Shown piece after piece: positions 34,899 to 42,684 of a stretch of 42,684 bases of DNA. Under the pieces are notes generated by a model that was not told the origin of the DNA, made no database searches, and saw only the letters and a list, made by a program, of their open reading frames with translations. The translations under genes and the position numbers were made by a program. The stretch is from an uncultured Pelagibacteraceae bacterium (GTDB lineage: Bacteria > Pseudomonadota > Alphaproteobacteria > Pelagibacterales > Pelagibacteraceae). The stretch is taken from the NCBI GenBank assembly GCA_902586495.1, contig CACIHQ010000010.1:1-42684 (forward strand), in the 5' to 3' direction. Position 1 is the first letter of the stretch. Every line of letters starts with the position of its first letter.

Positions 34899-35582
34899 AT
34901 GAAAGATAAATTTACAATTCTCTTCGACTTAGATGGAACATTAGTTGATACAGCACCGGATCTAATGCGTGCACACAATCATGTCATGAGTAAATTTGGT
35001 TACCCAACAAAATCAACTGAGGAAATTAGAAATCTTGTCGGACAAGGTGCTGGTGCTATGCTTGGAAGATCAATTTGGGGTCAGGCAAAAAGAGAATTTG
35101 GAAAAGTTCAAGATGAGAAAATAAAAAAAGAAATGGTCAAGGATTTCGTAGACTATTATGGAAAAAATATCGTCAATGAAAGTACTTTAATCGATGGTGT
35201 TAAAGACTTTTTAATTTGGTCAAAAGAAAATAACATTTCAATGGCGGTTTGTACAAATAAACAGGAACATTTAGCCATCGATTTATTAAAAAAAATTGGA
35301 ATTTATGATTTTTTTGAATATGTAGCAGGGCATAATACTTTTGATTATTGTAAACCTGACCCAAGACATTTAACATCTGTAATAGAAATTCTTAATGGAA
35401 ATTTAAAGAAATCATTAATGATCGGAGATAGTGAGACAGATGCTAATGCAGCGAAAAGTGCAGGCATTCCAGTTATTTTGATGGAAGATGGTTATACTGA
35501 AAAAAATACAACTGAAATTTACCACAACCACTTAGTAAAAGACTTTGTAGGTATTGAAAAAATAGTAATAAAATATCTTTAA
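34899..35582 (+). CDS. HAD-IA hydrolase, phosphoglycolate phosphatase-like
   Basis: A 227-residue HAD hydrolase of the Gph/PGP type. Motif I is FDLDGTLVDTAPDLM near 9-23 (nucleophile and acid/base Asp), motif II is AVCTNK, motif III the Lys in CKPDPRH, and motif IV GDSETDANAAKSAGIP. Members clear 2-phosphoglycolate from DNA repair or photorespiration-like chemistry, though pyrophosphatases and sugar phosphatases look similar. I chose ATG 34899; the upstream in-frame TTG at 34893 adds two residues only. Divergent from glmU, and 55 bp before prpD. Substrate not certain. Confidence 0.85.
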   Translation: MKDKFTILFDLDGTLVDTAPDLMRAHNHVMSKFGYPTKSTEEIRNLVGQGAGAMLGRSIWGQAKREFGKVQDEKIKKEMVKDFVDYYGKNIVNESTLIDGVKDFLIWSKENNISMAVCTNKQEHLAIDLLKKIGIYDFFEYVAGHNTFDYCKPDPRHLTSVIEILNGNLKKSLMIGDSETDANAAKSAGIPVILMEDGYTEKNTTEIYHNHLVKDFVGIEKIVIKYL

Positions 35583-35626
35583 TATTGATTATTTTTTTTT
35601 TAACTATTACAAACAATCCCGACTAT

Positions 35627-35632
35627 AAGGAG
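35627..35632 (+). promoter_or_regulatory. Strong Shine-Dalgarno site (AAGGAG) that fixes the prpD TTG start
   Basis: AAGGAG lies 5 bases ahead of TTG 35638-35640. This is one of the few clear ribosome-binding sites in the window and supports TTG initiation, since the first in-frame ATG is about 40 residues into the conserved N terminus. Confidence 0.7.
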
Positions 35633-35637
35633 TTTTT

Positions 35638-37140
35638 TTGATAATACATAAAGTTAAAGTTTATCCGTCTAAAATCTATTTACCTAAAAAAAAACAACTT
35701 GCCTGGAAAATTGCTGAAATAGCTAGTGATAATGCAAAATTGAATAAAGAAGTTATAGAAATGGTGATTAACAGAATTATTGATAATGCATCTGTTGCAA
35801 TTGCATCATTAAATAGAAAACCTGTAGTTTCATCTAGAGAGATGGCTTTAAAACATATTAGAAAAGGTGGGGCCACACTCTTTGGTATTAACAAAAAATT
35901 AAAATTTGATTGTGAATGGGCTGCATGGTCAAACGGAACAGCTGTTAGAGAACTTGATTTCCACGATACTTTTTTAGCAGCAGATTACAGTCATCCTGGA
36001 GATAATATTCCTCCGTTGATAAGTGTTGCACAACAAAACAAAAAAAATGGATTAGATCTTCTGAGAGGAATTATTACAGCTTATGAGGTACAAGTTAATT
36101 TAGTTAAAGGAATATGTTTACATAAACACAAAGTCGATCATATCGCTCATTTAGGACCTAGTGTTGCTGCAGGTATAGGATCAATGCTCAGGTTAAATAC
36201 TGAAACAATTTATCAGGCAGTTCAACAAGCTCTGCATACAACTATTTCCACAAGACAATCAAGAAAAGGTGAAATATCAAGTTGGAAAGCGTATGCACCA
36301 GCTCATGCTGGTAAATTAGCAATAGAAGCTGTGGATAGAGTTATGCGAGGAGAAGGTGCTCCAAGCCCAATCTACGAGGGTGAAGATAGTGTTATCGCTA
36401 GAATATTAGATGGCAAAAAAGCATTATATAAAATTCCACTTCCAAAAAAAGGTGAAGCTAAAAAAGCAATACTTGAAACTTACACAAAAGAATATTCAGC
36501 TGAATATCAATCACAAGCGTTAATTGATTTAGCAAAAAAGCTTAGAAAAAAAGTGCAAAATTTAAACCAAATAAGTAAAATTGATATATATACAAGTCAT
36601 CATACTCATTATGTAATTGGAACTGGTGCAAATGATCCTCAAAAAATGGACCCTAATGCAAGTAGAGAAACTTTAGATCACTCAATAATGTATATATTTG
36701 CTGTTGCTTTAGAAGATGGAAATTGGCACCACATAAAATCTTACACTAAATCTAGGGCTAAGAAAAAAAGCACAATAAAAATTTGGAAATCTATAAAGAC
36801 TCACGAAGATAAAAAATGGACTAAAAAATATCATAATCCAGATCCTAGAAAGAAAGCTTTTGGTGCAAGGGTAGTTATAACTCTAAAAAACGGTAAAAAA
36901 ATTTCAGAGCAACAAGATATAGCTGATGCCCATCCCTATGGATCACGACCTTTTAAAAGAGAGAATTATATAAATAAATTTTTAACTTTAACTGAAAATT
37001 TACTTACCAAAAAAGAGATTGATAGATTTTTAAAAGTTGTTCAAAATTTGAAAAAATTAAAACCGGGTCAATTAGATAATTTGAATATAGAGGTGAAAAA
37101 AAATAAACTAAAGAGAAACTTGAAAAGAGGGATTTTTTAA
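35638..37140 (+). CDS. prpD: 2-methylcitrate dehydratase (MmgE/PrpD family)
   Basis: A 500-residue MmgE/PrpD protein that dehydrates 2-methylcitrate to 2-methyl-cis-aconitate without an iron-sulfur cluster. Blocks seen: [32 protein letters not shown] near 98-117, [34 protein letters not shown] and [16 protein letters not shown]. The late [16 protein letters not shown] is also typical. It starts at TTG with a strong AAGGAG site 5 bases upstream and overlaps prpB by one base (TAATG). The lyase and synthase genes that follow make up the methylcitrate cycle, so propionyl-CoA use is the likely role. Confidence 0.93.
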   Translation: MIIHKVKVYPSKIYLPKKKQLAWKIAEIASDNAKLNKEVIEMVINRIIDNASVAIASLNRKPVVSSREMALKHIRKGGATLFGINKKLKFDCEWAAWSNGTAVRELDFHDTFLAADYSHPGDNIPPLISVAQQNKKNGLDLLRGIITAYEVQVNLVKGICLHKHKVDHIAHLGPSVAAGIGSMLRLNTETIYQAVQQALHTTISTRQSRKGEISSWKAYAPAHAGKLAIEAVDRVMRGEGAPSPIYEGEDSVIARILDGKKALYKIPLPKKGEAKKAILETYTKEYSAEYQSQALIDLAKKLRKKVQNLNQISKIDIYTSHHTHYVIGTGANDPQKMDPNASRETLDHSIMYIFAVALEDGNWHHIKSYTKSRAKKKSTIKIWKSIKTHEDKKWTKKYHNPDPRKKAFGARVVITLKNGKKISEQQDIADAHPYGSRPFKRENYINKFLTLTENLLTKKEIDRFLKVVQNLKKLKPGQLDNLNIEVKKNKLKRNLKRGIF

Positions 37141-38036
37141 TGCATTTTGTAGAGAAAGAACCAAATCAAAAAAGAGAAGATTTAGATAAGAAATTGAGAT
37201 CAAATAAAATTTTAAGGGTTCCTGGTGCTTATAATCCTTTAACAGCAAAACTTATCGAGGAAATTGGGTATGATGCAGTTTATGTTTCGGGTGGCGTTAT
37301 GGCCAATGATCTTGGTTTTCCTGACATTGGATTAACAACATTGCAAGATGTAAGCACAAGATCATATCTAATATCTAGAGTTACAAATCTTCCAACCATT
37401 GTTGATATAGATACTGGTTTTAAGTCATGCAAAGAAACAATAGAAACTTTTGAGGAGTTTGGAATTTCAGCCGTACATCTTGAAGATCAGATTGAGAGAA
37501 AAAGATGTGGTCATTTAGACAATAAAGAACTGATTTCTACTGATACTATGGTTAAAAAAATTAAAGAGTGTGTTTCTGCTAGAAAAGATAAAAATTTTAA
37601 GATTATAGCTAGGTCGGATGCAAAAAGTGTAGAGGGAATAGACAAGATGATTGGGAGATGTAAAGCTTATGTTGATGCCGGGGCTGAAATTATTTTTCCA
37701 GAAGCTCTTCATGATGAAAAAGATTTTGAAAAAGTAAGAAAAGAGCTTTCGTGTTATTTGTTAGCAAATATGACTGAATTTGGAAAAACTAAGTTGTTCA
37801 ATTTTAAAGAATTGGAACAATTTGGTTATAATATAGTTATTTATCCAGTCACCACTCAAAGATTGGCAATGAAAAACGTTGAAGATGGATTAAGAGACAT
37901 TTATGCAAATGGACACCAAAATAATATTATTGATAAAATGCAAACAAGAAAGAGGTTATACGAGCTTGTAGATTATGAAAAATACAATAGTTTAGACGAA
38001 ACCATCTATAATTTTAATACTGATGGACACGAATAA
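37140..38036 (+). CDS. prpB: 2-methylisocitrate lyase
   Basis: A 298-residue member of the isocitrate lyase/PEP mutase family. The catalytic loop KRCGH is at 121-125, preceded by VDIDTGFKS (Mg-binding Asp) and HLEDQIERK. IIARSDAKSVEG follows. It splits 2-methylisocitrate into pyruvate and succinate, ending the methylcitrate cycle. The length near 298 and the adjoining prpD and prpC favour this over isocitrate lyase, which is longer, or carboxyphosphoenolpyruvate mutase. It overlaps both neighbours by one base. Confidence 0.95.
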   Translation: MHFVEKEPNQKREDLDKKLRSNKILRVPGAYNPLTAKLIEEIGYDAVYVSGGVMANDLGFPDIGLTTLQDVSTRSYLISRVTNLPTIVDIDTGFKSCKETIETFEEFGISAVHLEDQIERKRCGHLDNKELISTDTMVKKIKECVSARKDKNFKIIARSDAKSVEGIDKMIGRCKAYVDAGAEIIFPEALHDEKDFEKVRKELSCYLLANMTEFGKTKLFNFKELEQFGYNIVIYPVTTQRLAMKNVEDGLRDIYANGHQNNIIDKMQTRKRLYELVDYEKYNSLDETIYNFNTDGHE

Positions 38037-39160
38037 TGAGTGACGACATAAAAAAAGGTTTACTTGGAATAGTTGTTGATGAAACAGAAGTTTCAAAAGT
38101 TATGCCTGAAATAAATTCTCTTACATATAGGGGTTATGCAGCTCAAGATCTATGCGAATATTGTAAATTTGAAGAAGTTGCATATTTAATTTTAAATAAA
38201 GATTTACCAAACTCAATACAATTAAAAAAATTTGAAAAAGAGGAGAGAAATAATAGAGAGCTTTCTAAAGATCTATACTCATTTATTAAAAAAATGCCTA
38301 AAAAGTCTCATCCAATGGATGTGGCTAGGACTGCGGTAAGTATCATGGGTTTAGAGGATAAAGAGACGACAGACTCTTCACCTGAAGCAAACATGAGAAA
38401 GGCGATAAGAATTTTAGCAAAAACACCAACTGCTTTAGCAGCATTTTATAGAATAAGAAAAGGTAAAAGTATAATCAAACCTAAAAAAAATTTAAATATG
38501 TCCGAGAATTTTTTTCATATGTGCTTTGGAAAAGTTCCTCAAAAAGAAATTGTAAAAGCTTTCGATGTATCTCTAATTTTATATGCTGAACACAGTTTCA
38601 ATGTTTCAACATTTACAGCGAGAACTATAACAAGTAGTTTATCAGATATTCATGGTGCTATAACTGGTGCAATAGCAAGTTTAAAAGGTCCTCTTCATGG
38701 TGGAGCTAATGAAGAAGTTATGTATATGATGAATAAAATTAAAAGTCCTAAAAATGCATTAAAGTGGATAAATAATGCGCTCGCTAATAAGGAAGTTGTG
38801 ATGGGTTTTGGCCATAGAGTTTATAAATCTGGCGACTCAAGAGTCCCAACTATGAGGAAATACTTTGCCAAAGTCGCGAAGATTAAAAAAGACAAAAAAT
38901 TTGAAAAAATTTACGATATTGTTGAAAAGGTTATGATCGATAGAAAAAACATACACCCAAATGTAGATTATCCTACAGGACCTACTTACCACTTAATGGG
39001 ATTTGATACAGATTTTTTTACACCAATATTTGTAATTTCAAGAATTACAGGTTGGTCAGCTCATATTATGGAACAACATGCTGCAAATAAGTTAATTAGG
39101 CCTCTTGCAAGCTATAAAGGTAATAAACACAGAAAAGTTTTACAATTAAATCAGAGATAA
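38036..39160 (+). CDS. prpC: 2-methylcitrate synthase
   Basis: A 374-residue small-form (type II-like) citrate synthase family protein. It begins KKGLLGIVVDETEVSKV and shows LTYRGYAAQDLC near 29-40. Catalytic residues are in GPLHGGANEEV (His), MGFGHRVYKSGDSR (His) and DTDFFTPIFVISRI (Asp). Sequence alone does not separate citrate from methylcitrate synthase; its place at the end of prpD-prpB sets the call. It joins propionyl-CoA and oxaloacetate. It converges on the next methyltransferase gene with a 4 bp gap. Confidence 0.93.
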   Translation: MSDDIKKGLLGIVVDETEVSKVMPEINSLTYRGYAAQDLCEYCKFEEVAYLILNKDLPNSIQLKKFEKEERNNRELSKDLYSFIKKMPKKSHPMDVARTAVSIMGLEDKETTDSSPEANMRKAIRILAKTPTALAAFYRIRKGKSIIKPKKNLNMSENFFHMCFGKVPQKEIVKAFDVSLILYAEHSFNVSTFTARTITSSLSDIHGAITGAIASLKGPLHGGANEEVMYMMNKIKSPKNALKWINNALANKEVVMGFGHRVYKSGDSRVPTMRKYFAKVAKIKKDKKFEKIYDIVEKVMIDRKNIHPNVDYPTGPTYHLMGFDTDFFTPIFVISRITGWSAHIMEQHAANKLIRPLASYKGNKHRKVLQLNQR

Positions 39161-39164
39161 TTTT

Positions 39165-39791
39165 TTATTTTTGAATTTTCGCAAAACGGTTATCACATAA
39201 TATCTCAACATTATATTGATTTTCTTTTATAAATTCATCAACAGCTTTTTTAACATCTGGAGTAGTAACTAAACTATAGTCATCACACAAAACTGTTCCA
39301 CCTTTATTGATAACATCAATGCAATTTTCTAAATCATTCCTTACTGTATTATATTCGTGACCACCATCTAAGAATACATAGTCTATTTTGCTCATATTAA
39401 TTTTTTTTAAAATTTTATTTGAATTTCCTTTGATCAGGTGGACATTTTCTTCAAATTTTCCAAGTAAATCTTTAACAGACACTAAGCTGTATGGATTCTG
39501 TTTTTTTATATATTTAAAGTAAATATTCTTAAAAGGATTGGTGAATGTATTATTTGGAATAACTTCATTTATATTTTCATTATTTTCTTCAAATAAATCT
39601 AGGCCAATATATTTAAAATCATCTTTGTTAATTTGATAAAGTAGTTCACATACATTCCTTGCAGTAACTCCATGAAAAACTCCTATCTCTAAAAAAATTT
39701 TAGGTTTTTCTTTTCTAACCTCGTTTAAAAGAAAATCTCCATGGCCTTTTTGCTTAAGGCTTGTCTTTCTAAAATATTTCTTATATTTCAT
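39165..39791 (-). CDS. Class I SAM-dependent methyltransferase (Methyltransf_24 type)
   Basis: A 208-residue methyltransferase. FLEIGVFHGVTARNVCELL near 34-52 is the SAM loop, YIGLDLFEEN the next acidic motif, and DYVFLDGGHEYNTVRNDLEN near 133-152 the core. VLCDDYS and VKKAVDEFI close the fold, as in Methyltransf_24 proteins related to the TylF group. Such proteins often modify glycans or rhamnosyl units. It stands alone between prpC and a DUF1289 gene. No substrate can be read from the sequence. Confidence 0.82.
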   Translation of the reverse strand: MKYKKYFRKTSLKQKGHGDFLLNEVRKEKPKIFLEIGVFHGVTARNVCELLYQINKDDFKYIGLDLFEENNENINEVIPNNTFTNPFKNIYFKYIKKQNPYSLVSVKDLLGKFEENVHLIKGNSNKILKKINMSKIDYVFLDGGHEYNTVRNDLENCIDVINKGGTVLCDDYSLVTTPDVKKAVDEFIKENQYNVEILCDNRFAKIQK

Positions 39792-39838
39792 TAGTAAATT
39801 TGTTAATTTTTAAATTGTATAATTTGGTCAAAATTAAT

Positions 39839-40087
39839 TTATTTAAGTATTTCTTTTTTAAAAAGAGAAATACCGTTTTCAACTTTATTTTTATACGACT
39901 CCTCAAAGCTTTTTAATTGCCAGCCATTAAGTCTACTTTTGATTTCTATAAGATTTTTTTTCTTCCATTCGTCAGTTGTTTCACTGAGTTTCCAATTTTT
40001 TTTTTCCTCATTAGTCCTTCCACACCCATAACAATAACCCGTTACAGGGTCTGTTTTACAAATACTTATACAAGGTGAGATAATCAT
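39839..40087 (-). CDS. DUF1289 domain protein
   Basis: An 82-residue protein with the DUF1289 cysteine pattern at the N terminus: SPCISICKTDPVTGYCYGCGR (four to five Cys within 22 residues, C5, C9, C18, C21), likely a metal or Fe-S site. It is followed by RTNEEKKNWKLS, also conserved in the family. The rest is charged and helical. DUF1289 proteins are common in proteobacteria and uncharacterised. It lies 51 bp after nrdB on the same strand. Confidence 0.88.
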   Translation of the reverse strand: MIISPCISICKTDPVTGYCYGCGRTNEEKKNWKLSETTDEWKKKNLIEIKSRLNGWQLKSFEESYKNKVENGISLFKKEILK

Positions 40088-40138
40088 CTAACTATATTAG
40101 ATAATTTATGGCCCTCTATCTAGTAATTTATTTAAAAA

Positions 40139-41155
40139 TTAACTAAAAGCTTCAACCCAAGTTCCTTGTGTTGATGCTTTAGAATACTCTGTAGCACGAC
40201 CTTCAAAGAAGTTCATGTGCTCAACGGCATTAAGCATTGTGTCAAGCCATCCAAGTGGATTTTTTTCTACATCATATATTGGTTCTAAACCTAATTGGAC
40301 CAATCTTCTATTTCCAATAAATCTTATGTAATCTTTAACCTCTTGTGCAGTTAAACCTTCCATTGGACCCATTTCAAAAGCTAAGTCTATAAATGCATCT
40401 TCATGCTCAACAATTGTTCTACAAGCTTCATAAAGTTCTTTTTTTAACTTTGGTGTCCAGATTTCTGGATTCTCTTTTATAAACTCTTTAAAAATTCTAA
40501 TCATTGAATTGCAATGAAGAGTTTCGTCTCTAACAGACCACGTTACTATCTGTCCCATTCCTTTTAATTTATTATGTCTTGGAAAATTTAAAAGAATTGC
40601 GAAACTAGCAAATAATTGTAGACCCTCAGTAAAAGCACTAAAAACTGCAACTGTCTTTGCGATGTCTTCTTTTGAGTTTACATTAAAACCTTGCATGTAA
40701 TCATATTTATCTTTCATTTCTTTATATTTCATAAATGCTGAATACTCTGACTCAGGCATCCCAATTGTGTCTAATAAATGTGAATATGCAGCTACATGAA
40801 CTGTTTCCATTGCTGCAAAAGCTGTCATCATCATTAATACTTCTGTTGGTTTAAATACCGTTGTGTAGTGTCTCAAATAACAGTTGTTAACTTCAACATC
40901 TGCTTGAGTGAAAAATCTAAATATTTGAGTTACTAAGTTTTTTTCAGGTTGTGATAAATTTTTTTGCCAATCACGTACATCATCACCAAGTGGTACTTCT
41001 TCTGGTAACCAGTGAATTCTTTGCTGTGTTAACCATGCATCATAACACCATGGATATCTAAATGGTTTGTATACGGGGTTTTCTACTAATAAACCCATCT
41101 TTTTTGGTTGTATAATTTCTTTTTTCTCCACCTTATTTTTTTCTGCTACTGACAT
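40139..41155 (-). CDS. nrdB: Ribonucleoside-diphosphate reductase, beta subunit (class Ia)
   Basis: A 338-residue R2 protein that holds the diiron centre and tyrosyl radical. Iron ligands and radical are in register with E. coli NrdB: D86 (QADVEV), E117 and H120 with radical Tyr Y124 in METVHVAAYSHLL, a Glu in FTEGLQL, and Glu/His in VRDETLH. The C-terminal tail, which docks on NrdA, ends STQGTWVEAFS. I chose ATG 41153-41155 because GAGGAG lies 8 bases upstream, while the earlier in-frame GTG at 41164 would fall in that site. It overlaps the nrdA end by 10 bp. Confidence 0.96.
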   Translation of the reverse strand: MSVAEKNKVEKKEIIQPKKMGLLVENPVYKPFRYPWCYDAWLTQQRIHWLPEEVPLGDDVRDWQKNLSQPEKNLVTQIFRFFTQADVEVNNCYLRHYTTVFKPTEVLMMMTAFAAMETVHVAAYSHLLDTIGMPESEYSAFMKYKEMKDKYDYMQGFNVNSKEDIAKTVAVFSAFTEGLQLFASFAILLNFPRHNKLKGMGQIVTWSVRDETLHCNSMIRIFKEFIKENPEIWTPKLKKELYEACRTIVEHEDAFIDLAFEMGPMEGLTAQEVKDYIRFIGNRRLVQLGLEPIYDVEKNPLGWLDTMLNAVEHMNFFEGRATEYSKASTQGTWVEAFS

Positions 41156-42684
41156 GATAAACACTCCTCGTATTCTGGTTGTTCGTTAGATTGTTGTTTT
41201 TTTGATTTATATACATTGGCTGTAATATCAGTTGAGTTAGCATTATTGATATTTTCAGCTCTTTGAATTGACTTCGATCTGCAGTAATAAAGGCTTTTAA
41301 GACCCTTTTTCCATGCATCGAAATGAATTCTATGTAATTCTTTTTTATGAACATCTGCTGGCAAAAATAAATTAACTGATTGTGCTTGAGAGATATACGG
41401 AGTTCGATCTCCACTTAATTCAATAATCCATTTTTGATTTAATTCAAATGCAGTTTTAAAAACATCTTTTTCAAGATCAGTTAAAAAATCTAAGTGGGAA
41501 ACTGAACCTTGGTTTGTAGTAATTGTGGACCAAGTCTCATCATCATTTTTACTATGACTTTCGAGTATCTCTTCAAGATATCTATTTCTAACATTAAAAG
41601 ACCCCGACAAGGTTTTGTGGGTATAACTGTTTGCTGCAATTGGTTCAACGCCTGGTGAAGCACCTCCACAAATAATTGAAATTGATGCAGTTGGAGCTAT
41701 TGCAGTTTTATTTGAGAATCTCTCCATGTATCCGTACTCAGCTGCATCTGGACAAGCGCCTCTTTCTTCCGCCAAATCTTTAGAAGCTTTATTAACTTGT
41801 TCATCGATTTGTTTGAATATTTTTTTATTCCAAGATTTTGCCATTACTGACTCAAGTGGGATTCTCTTTTTTTGTAAGAAAGAATGAAAACCCATTACAC
41901 CAAGACCTACACTTCTTTCTCTTTCTGCTGAGTACTTGGCATCTTTGAATTGTTCAGGAGCTTTACTAATGAAGTCAGATAAAACATTATCTAAAAATCT
42001 CATTACATCTGCAATCATGTTTGGATCGTCTTTCCACTCATCATATTTTTCTAAATTTAATGATGATAAACAACAAACAGCTGTTCTGTCTCTTCCATCT
42101 TTGTCTACGCCTGTTGGTAAAGTTATTTCGCTACAAAGGTTGGATGTTTTAACTGTTAAGTTTGCAAGTTTATGATGTTGTGGGATTTGTCTGTTAACTG
42201 TGTCGATGTAAATAATATAAGGCTCTCCAGTTTCAATTCGAGCTGTTAATAATCTTATCCATAAATTTCTAGCAGAAATAGTTTGTTGAATGGATCCATC
42301 AGCTGGACTTTTCAATGCCCATTCTTCATCATTCTCAACTGCTCTCATAAATGCATCAGTAACTAAAACACCATGATGTAAATTAAGAGCTTTTCTATTT
42401 GGATCACCGCCAGTTGGTCTTCTCATTTCCATAAATTCTTCAATTTCAGGATGATCAATTGGAAGATAACAAGCTGCGGATCCTCTTCTTAATGAACCTT
42501 GACTTATTGCCATAGTTAAAGAGTCCATAACTTTTATGAAAGGAATGATTCCGGAAGTTTTTCCTACTTTACCAATTTTTTCTCCGATAGATCTCAAATT
42601 ACCCCAGTAACTACCAATACCACCACCTTTTGCAGCTAACCAAACATTTTCACTCCAAAGATCTAGGATGCCACCTAAGCTATC
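41146..42684 (-). CDS. nrdA: Ribonucleoside-diphosphate reductase, alpha subunit (partial, N terminus beyond the window)
   Basis: The C-terminal 512 residues of NrdA; the frame is open to the right edge (it reads DSLGGILDLWSENVWLAAKGG there), so the TTG near 42597 is not a start. Catalytic parts visible: KGGGIGSYWGN, NLCSEITLPT (N, radical Cys and Glu), AVCCLSSLNL (second redox Cys region), APTASISIICGGASPGVEP, the radical-path Tyr pair in SLYYCRS and the C-terminal ECLSC redox pair. It reduces ribonucleotide diphosphates with the NrdB radical. No intein or other insertion is seen in the visible part. Confidence 0.96.
   Translation of the reverse strand, partial: DSLGGILDLWSENVWLAAKGGGIGSYWGNLRSIGEKIGKVGKTSGIIPFIKVMDSLTMAISQGSLRRGSAACYLPIDHPEIEEFMEMRRPTGGDPNRKALNLHHGVLVTDAFMRAVENDEEWALKSPADGSIQQTISARNLWIRLLTARIETGEPYIIYIDTVNRQIPQHHKLANLTVKTSNLCSEITLPTGVDKDGRDRTAVCCLSSLNLEKYDEWKDDPNMIADVMRFLDNVLSDFISKAPEQFKDAKYSAERERSVGLGVMGFHSFLQKKRIPLESVMAKSWNKKIFKQIDEQVNKASKDLAEERGACPDAAEYGYMERFSNKTAIAPTASISIICGGASPGVEPIAANSYTHKTLSGSFNVRNRYLEEILESHSKNDDETWSTITTNQGSVSHLDFLTDLEKDVFKTAFELNQKWIIELSGDRTPYISQAQSVNLFLPADVHKKELHRIHFDAWKKGLKSLYYCRSKSIQRAENINNANSTDITANVYKSKKQQSNEQPEYEECLSCQ
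41164..41169 (-). promoter_or_regulatory. Shine-Dalgarno site for nrdB inside the nrdA 3' end
   Basis: GAGGAG on the minus strand (CTCCTC at 41164-41169) lies 8 bases ahead of the nrdB ATG. It also encodes the Glu-Glu pair of the nrdA C-terminal EECLSCQ, so one stretch serves both genes. Confidence 0.7.

Noticed and set aside
41133-41414. A 93-codon minus-strand frame overlapping nrdA and nrdB
   Set aside because: It lies entirely over confident nrd coding sequence in another frame and has no recognisable features.
42595-42597. TTG as the start of nrdA
   Set aside because: The frame stays open to the window edge and encodes conserved NrdA sequence (GGGIGSYWGN) upstream, so the gene continues beyond the window.
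1-42684. CRISPR arrays, insertion sequences, prophage, rRNA, or riboswitches
   Set aside because: No regularly spaced repeats, transposase-like motifs, phage genes or rRNA sequence were seen. Gaps are too short, and showed no recognisable riboswitch fold by eye; a covariance-model scan would be needed to exclude one.

Overview
The window reads as a chromosomal segment of a streamlined, very AT-rich alphaproteobacterium, most likely SAR11 (Pelagibacterales, 'Candidatus Pelagibacter'-like). Grounds for this inference: very low GC visible by eye, spacers of 0-60 bp, many 1-8 bp gene overlaps, few strong Shine-Dalgarno sites, no insertion sequences or phage genes, and housekeeping genes of alphaproteobacterial type (PurSLQ-type purine synthesis, class II DAHP synthase, CGFS glutaredoxin next to BolA). 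No stretch above about 220 bp lacks a gene. No CRISPR array, transposon or rRNA was seen.

Layout. (1) 1-5.96 kb looks like the edge of a cell-surface polysaccharide region: the 3' end of a multi-pass membrane protein, a GT2 and a GT17 glycosyltransferase, and C-methyltransferase-like, FkbM and TylF-type methyltransferases. It ends at nadK, TylF and a tRNA-Leu(UAA) gene 3 bp ahead of the TylF gene. (2) 6.1-13.2 kb holds two coupled tiny membrane-protein genes, then a DUF6492 glycosyltransferase-like gene behind an unusual sugar-phosphate cyclase (3-dehydroquinate synthase superfamily, 2-epi-5-epi-valiolone-synthase-like) with a long N-terminal extension. Divergent from these is a three-gene glucosylglycerate operon: phosphatase, GpgS, and a GH13_18 phosphorylase. 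(3) 13.2-16.6 kb has an Anbu proteasome-like peptidase divergent from a circularly permuted ATP-grasp protein, then a gamma-glutamylcyclotransferase-like protein and a CinA-type protein. (4) 16.7-23.9 kb is a plus-strand run sfsA-map-purB-purC-purS-purQ-purL-bolA-grxD.

(5) 23.9-29.1 kb, minus strand: cysS-cimA-DUF1989-trmJ-rpsD, preceded by nadE and class II DAHP synthase (to 31.3 kb). (6) 31.3-34.8 kb, minus strand: an isolated FkbM methyltransferase gene, glmS, and a glmU that retains only the acetyltransferase half. (7) 34.9-39.2 kb, plus strand: a phosphoglycolate-phosphatase-like HAD gene, then the methylcitrate-cycle genes prpD-prpB-prpC. (8) 39.2 kb to the end, minus strand: a small methyltransferase, a DUF1289 protein, nrdB, and nrdA, which runs off the right edge.

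Most of the window is core metabolism. The parts least explained by known biology are the cyclase + DUF6492 pair beside the glucosylglycerate operon, the reduced Anbu / ATP-grasp / GGCT cluster, and the half-length GlmU. Functions come from motif and family recognition by eye; no database search was run.
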